Assembly: GCA_963422465.1 (NCBI GenBank)
Contig: OY730170.1
Location: 4,812,379 to 4,876,378, forward strand
Source of the DNA: Lichina pygmaea
Lineage: Eukaryota; Ascomycota; Lichinomycetes; Lichinales; Lichinaceae
Direction of reading: 5' to 3'
Length of the DNA: 64,000 bases
Of this stretch, positions 63,601-64,000 are shown piece by piece. The notes below the pieces were generated by a model. It ran no database searches, had not been told where the DNA came from, and saw only the letters and a program-made list of their open reading frames with translations. The position numbers and the translations under genes were made by a program. Each line of letters begins with the position of its first letter. Within the stretch, counting starts at the first letter, position 1.

Positions 63601-63880
63601 CAAGAGAAACAAAGTCTTTATTCCAGAAGGTAGGATGAAGAGAAGAGAGTTTCAGATTTTTATTAATAAGAAAAAGTGTTCTGCCAATCTCTGAACAGTA
63701 GAGAGGAAGAAAGGAAGAGAAAACAGTTGAAGTGCTTGTTTCTAGGTGAGAGTTTTTCCAGAGCTCTTGAAGTGCAATAATGTCCACCTCTTGGAGAGCT
63801 GAGGTTGCTAGCAGTAGCTCTTGGACTGATTGGCTTTTTTGCACATTATACTGGAGAAGTGTCAGCTTTGTGTCTTTCAT
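60638..63880 (-). CDS. LINE B ORF2: endonuclease-reverse transcriptase
   Basis: 1080 aa, intact, same length as in copy A. Endonuclease motifs DIIALQELW, LLTDSNLHHPDWSKKR and HGSDHRPVL. RT motifs MGFRKGRSTEAALFLL, HCGVSQDSLLSPILFLFYIS and ALGFADDTNLLAFG. The usual GVPQGSPLSP box reads GVSQDSLLSP here: the conserved P, G and P of the box are changed, which may weaken activity despite the open frame. The ATG overlaps the ORF1 stop (ATGA, 63877-63880). Confidence 0.93.
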   Translation of the reverse strand: MKDTKLTLLQYNVQKSQSVQELLLATSALQEVDIIALQELWKNSHLETSTSTVFSSFLPLYCSEIGRTLFLINKNLKLSSLHPTFWNKDFVSLEIYLENSSTSLWVHNLYFTPSSQENYTEASEALLCLLQNALQEQGQHILLTDSNLHHPDWSKKRRLYSETANKFQDLMKDLNLDLAIAPFTPTRARSLSEKPCSSIDLSFISSSLSNSLIFSKVALQFFHGSDHRPVLTCLDLDPPRKIWKPERNWRTLDSNFARVECEKLHLPFHFQDKYEVDEYLEYLDNFLQEIASKSTQLQKQSGHSVPWWNQEIQNKVKEERRVRRKVQKRQASQEELEQATKLKKKAVRDGKQNTFRHQIHELASSSKFWKLAKWGKSKANKTPDLPLVPDLETQEGIAKTFEEKTKAFSQQFFPKALVPEPGSESSQTISEIQLSQEVTCEEVEQILAKKKPFTAGGRDKLPNGFLRALGPRFCQALAILTSTCWKLEYFPERFKSAKTVCLRKPGKGTYNQAKAWCPIALLNTTGKLMEAIAAARLSKIAEEAGLLPDIQMGFRKGRSTEAALFLLTSQVEKVWKEGMVASLLSLDISGAYDRVLPKILQQILKRKGIPAWLASWIYSFCDKCSTTLVFDDSESCSIPIHCGVSQDSLLSPILFLFYISELHETVHTLSSGVSALGFADDTNLLAFGHSLKSNLLKLKNTHHKCLSWAARHGIVFSPEKYEILHFSRRRSDNLQLKLRLGNVILKPKEEVRVLGVYLDAKLHWHKHQRIILQKVQKALSSLSRTSYSTWGFPVHTSCLVYTAILRSLLSYAVGIWFNPLRKSSNISSLVSFQNRCLRLIGGAFKATPSFLLESELFLLPLDLYFKFRTACFLSSIQNSPLKYFLDSIFSTISSYASLLKKPLKESSTISPKWKFTWLSQITTNQASSKKELQKLFTKEWEDQWKEKKRRSYPGWQTFCQKPHKNNLKLYKELQKAEASLLLQIRTGRIGLASFLFRAGAPDFPTPLCVCGQAEEIAKHITSSCSLYSRQRQQVSFNPQDFTTIISNPELLQKFLYWFMSLKRLNQFNLAFKLHYSQSNT

Positions 63881-64000
63881 GCAGACATCTCAGCATCAAA
63901 GATCTTGAAGGAGTTAGCTGGTAGCTTTCCTCCAGAGTTGGCTGATCTTGAAGAAAGAATTTGCACTTCTGGGAGTGCACCTCTGAGTCTCTCTGAGCTT
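63877..64000 (-). CDS. LINE B ORF1, C-terminal end (partial)
   Basis: Reads on the minus strand SERLRGALPEVQILSSRSAN, then SGGKLPANSFKIFDAEMSA and stop. It is collinear with the ORF1 end of LINE A (SERLRGGSPEVQILSTRSTN...). The rest lies beyond the window. Confidence 0.88.
   Translation of the reverse strand, partial: SSERLRGALPEVQILSSRSANSGGKLPANSFKIFDAEMSA

Larger units (their letters stand above)
60466..64000 (-). mobile_element. LINE copy B (5' end beyond the window)
   Basis: The 3' tail begins right at the SINE's duplicate site (60466). ORF2 60638-63880 is intact, and the ORF1 end lies at 63877-64000. It is very close to copies C, E and F in sequence and more distant from A. The 5' end and second target duplicate lie outside. 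Confidence 0.93.

Noticed and set aside
1-64000. CRISPR arrays, bacterial operons, Shine-Dalgarno sites, rRNA genes
   Set aside because: Spliced eukaryotic genes throughout. The only short direct repeats are minisatellites and LINE monomers without spacers of unique sequence.

Overview
The window looks like nuclear DNA of a filamentous ascomycete (Pezizomycotina). Host genes carry short GT-AG introns (about 49-143 bp), several with a GCTAAC/GCTGAC-type branch site before the acceptor. The conserved proteins (Mps1, Prp4, Nsa2, Csn4, TFIIF-beta, Jac1, Yos9, PP2C7, bL21m) read like filamentous-fungal versions. The species cannot be named from the sequence alone.

Layout. (1) 1-6.2 kb is a nest of mobile DNA. 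A short element with about 40-bp terminal inverted repeats holds a fossil Ty1/copia element (664-5509). That copia element in turn holds three solo LTRs, two from one LTR family in opposite orientation and one from the Ty3/gypsy family seen whole at 35.6-40.9 kb. (2) 6.2-32.4 kb is gene-rich and GC/CpG-rich. In order: a CDF zinc transporter (+), YOS9 (-), JAC1 (-), PRP4 (-), a PTC7-type PP2C phosphatase (+), MPS1 (+), mitochondrial bL21m (-), NSA2 (+), CSN4 (-), TFG2/TFIIF-beta (+), an old SINE copy, and an NmrA-like oxidoreductase (+). They serve unrelated core functions: metal export, ER quality control, Fe-S assembly, splicing, mitochondrial phosphatase, spindle checkpoint, mitochondrial and cytosolic ribosome biogenesis, COP9 signalosome and Pol II transcription. 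This is ordinary syntenic housekeeping, not a pathway cluster. (3) 32.5-64 kb is a solid block of retroelements: six copies of one LINE family (A-F) lettered below, a near-complete Ty3/gypsy element, several older gypsy fossils, and a SINE.

The most interesting content is the LINE/SINE system. LINE A (53728-59172) is full length, has a 14-bp target-site duplication and two open frames (480 and 1080 aa) that overlap by ATGA. LINE B has a second open 1080-aa ORF2 and runs off the window. LINE C carries a tandemly repeated 5' UTR monomer of about 340 bp. A SINE (60018-60450, with an older relative at 30216-30635) ends in about 50 bp clearly related to the LINE 3' end (shared core CAGTGTAAGAATCAAAT), so the LINE probably mobilises it. 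LINE E is joined at its truncated 5' side to a GC-rich 1.1-kb segment unlike its surroundings, recalling chimeric LINEs known in other fungi. LINE and gypsy DNA is visibly poor in CpG compared with the host genes.
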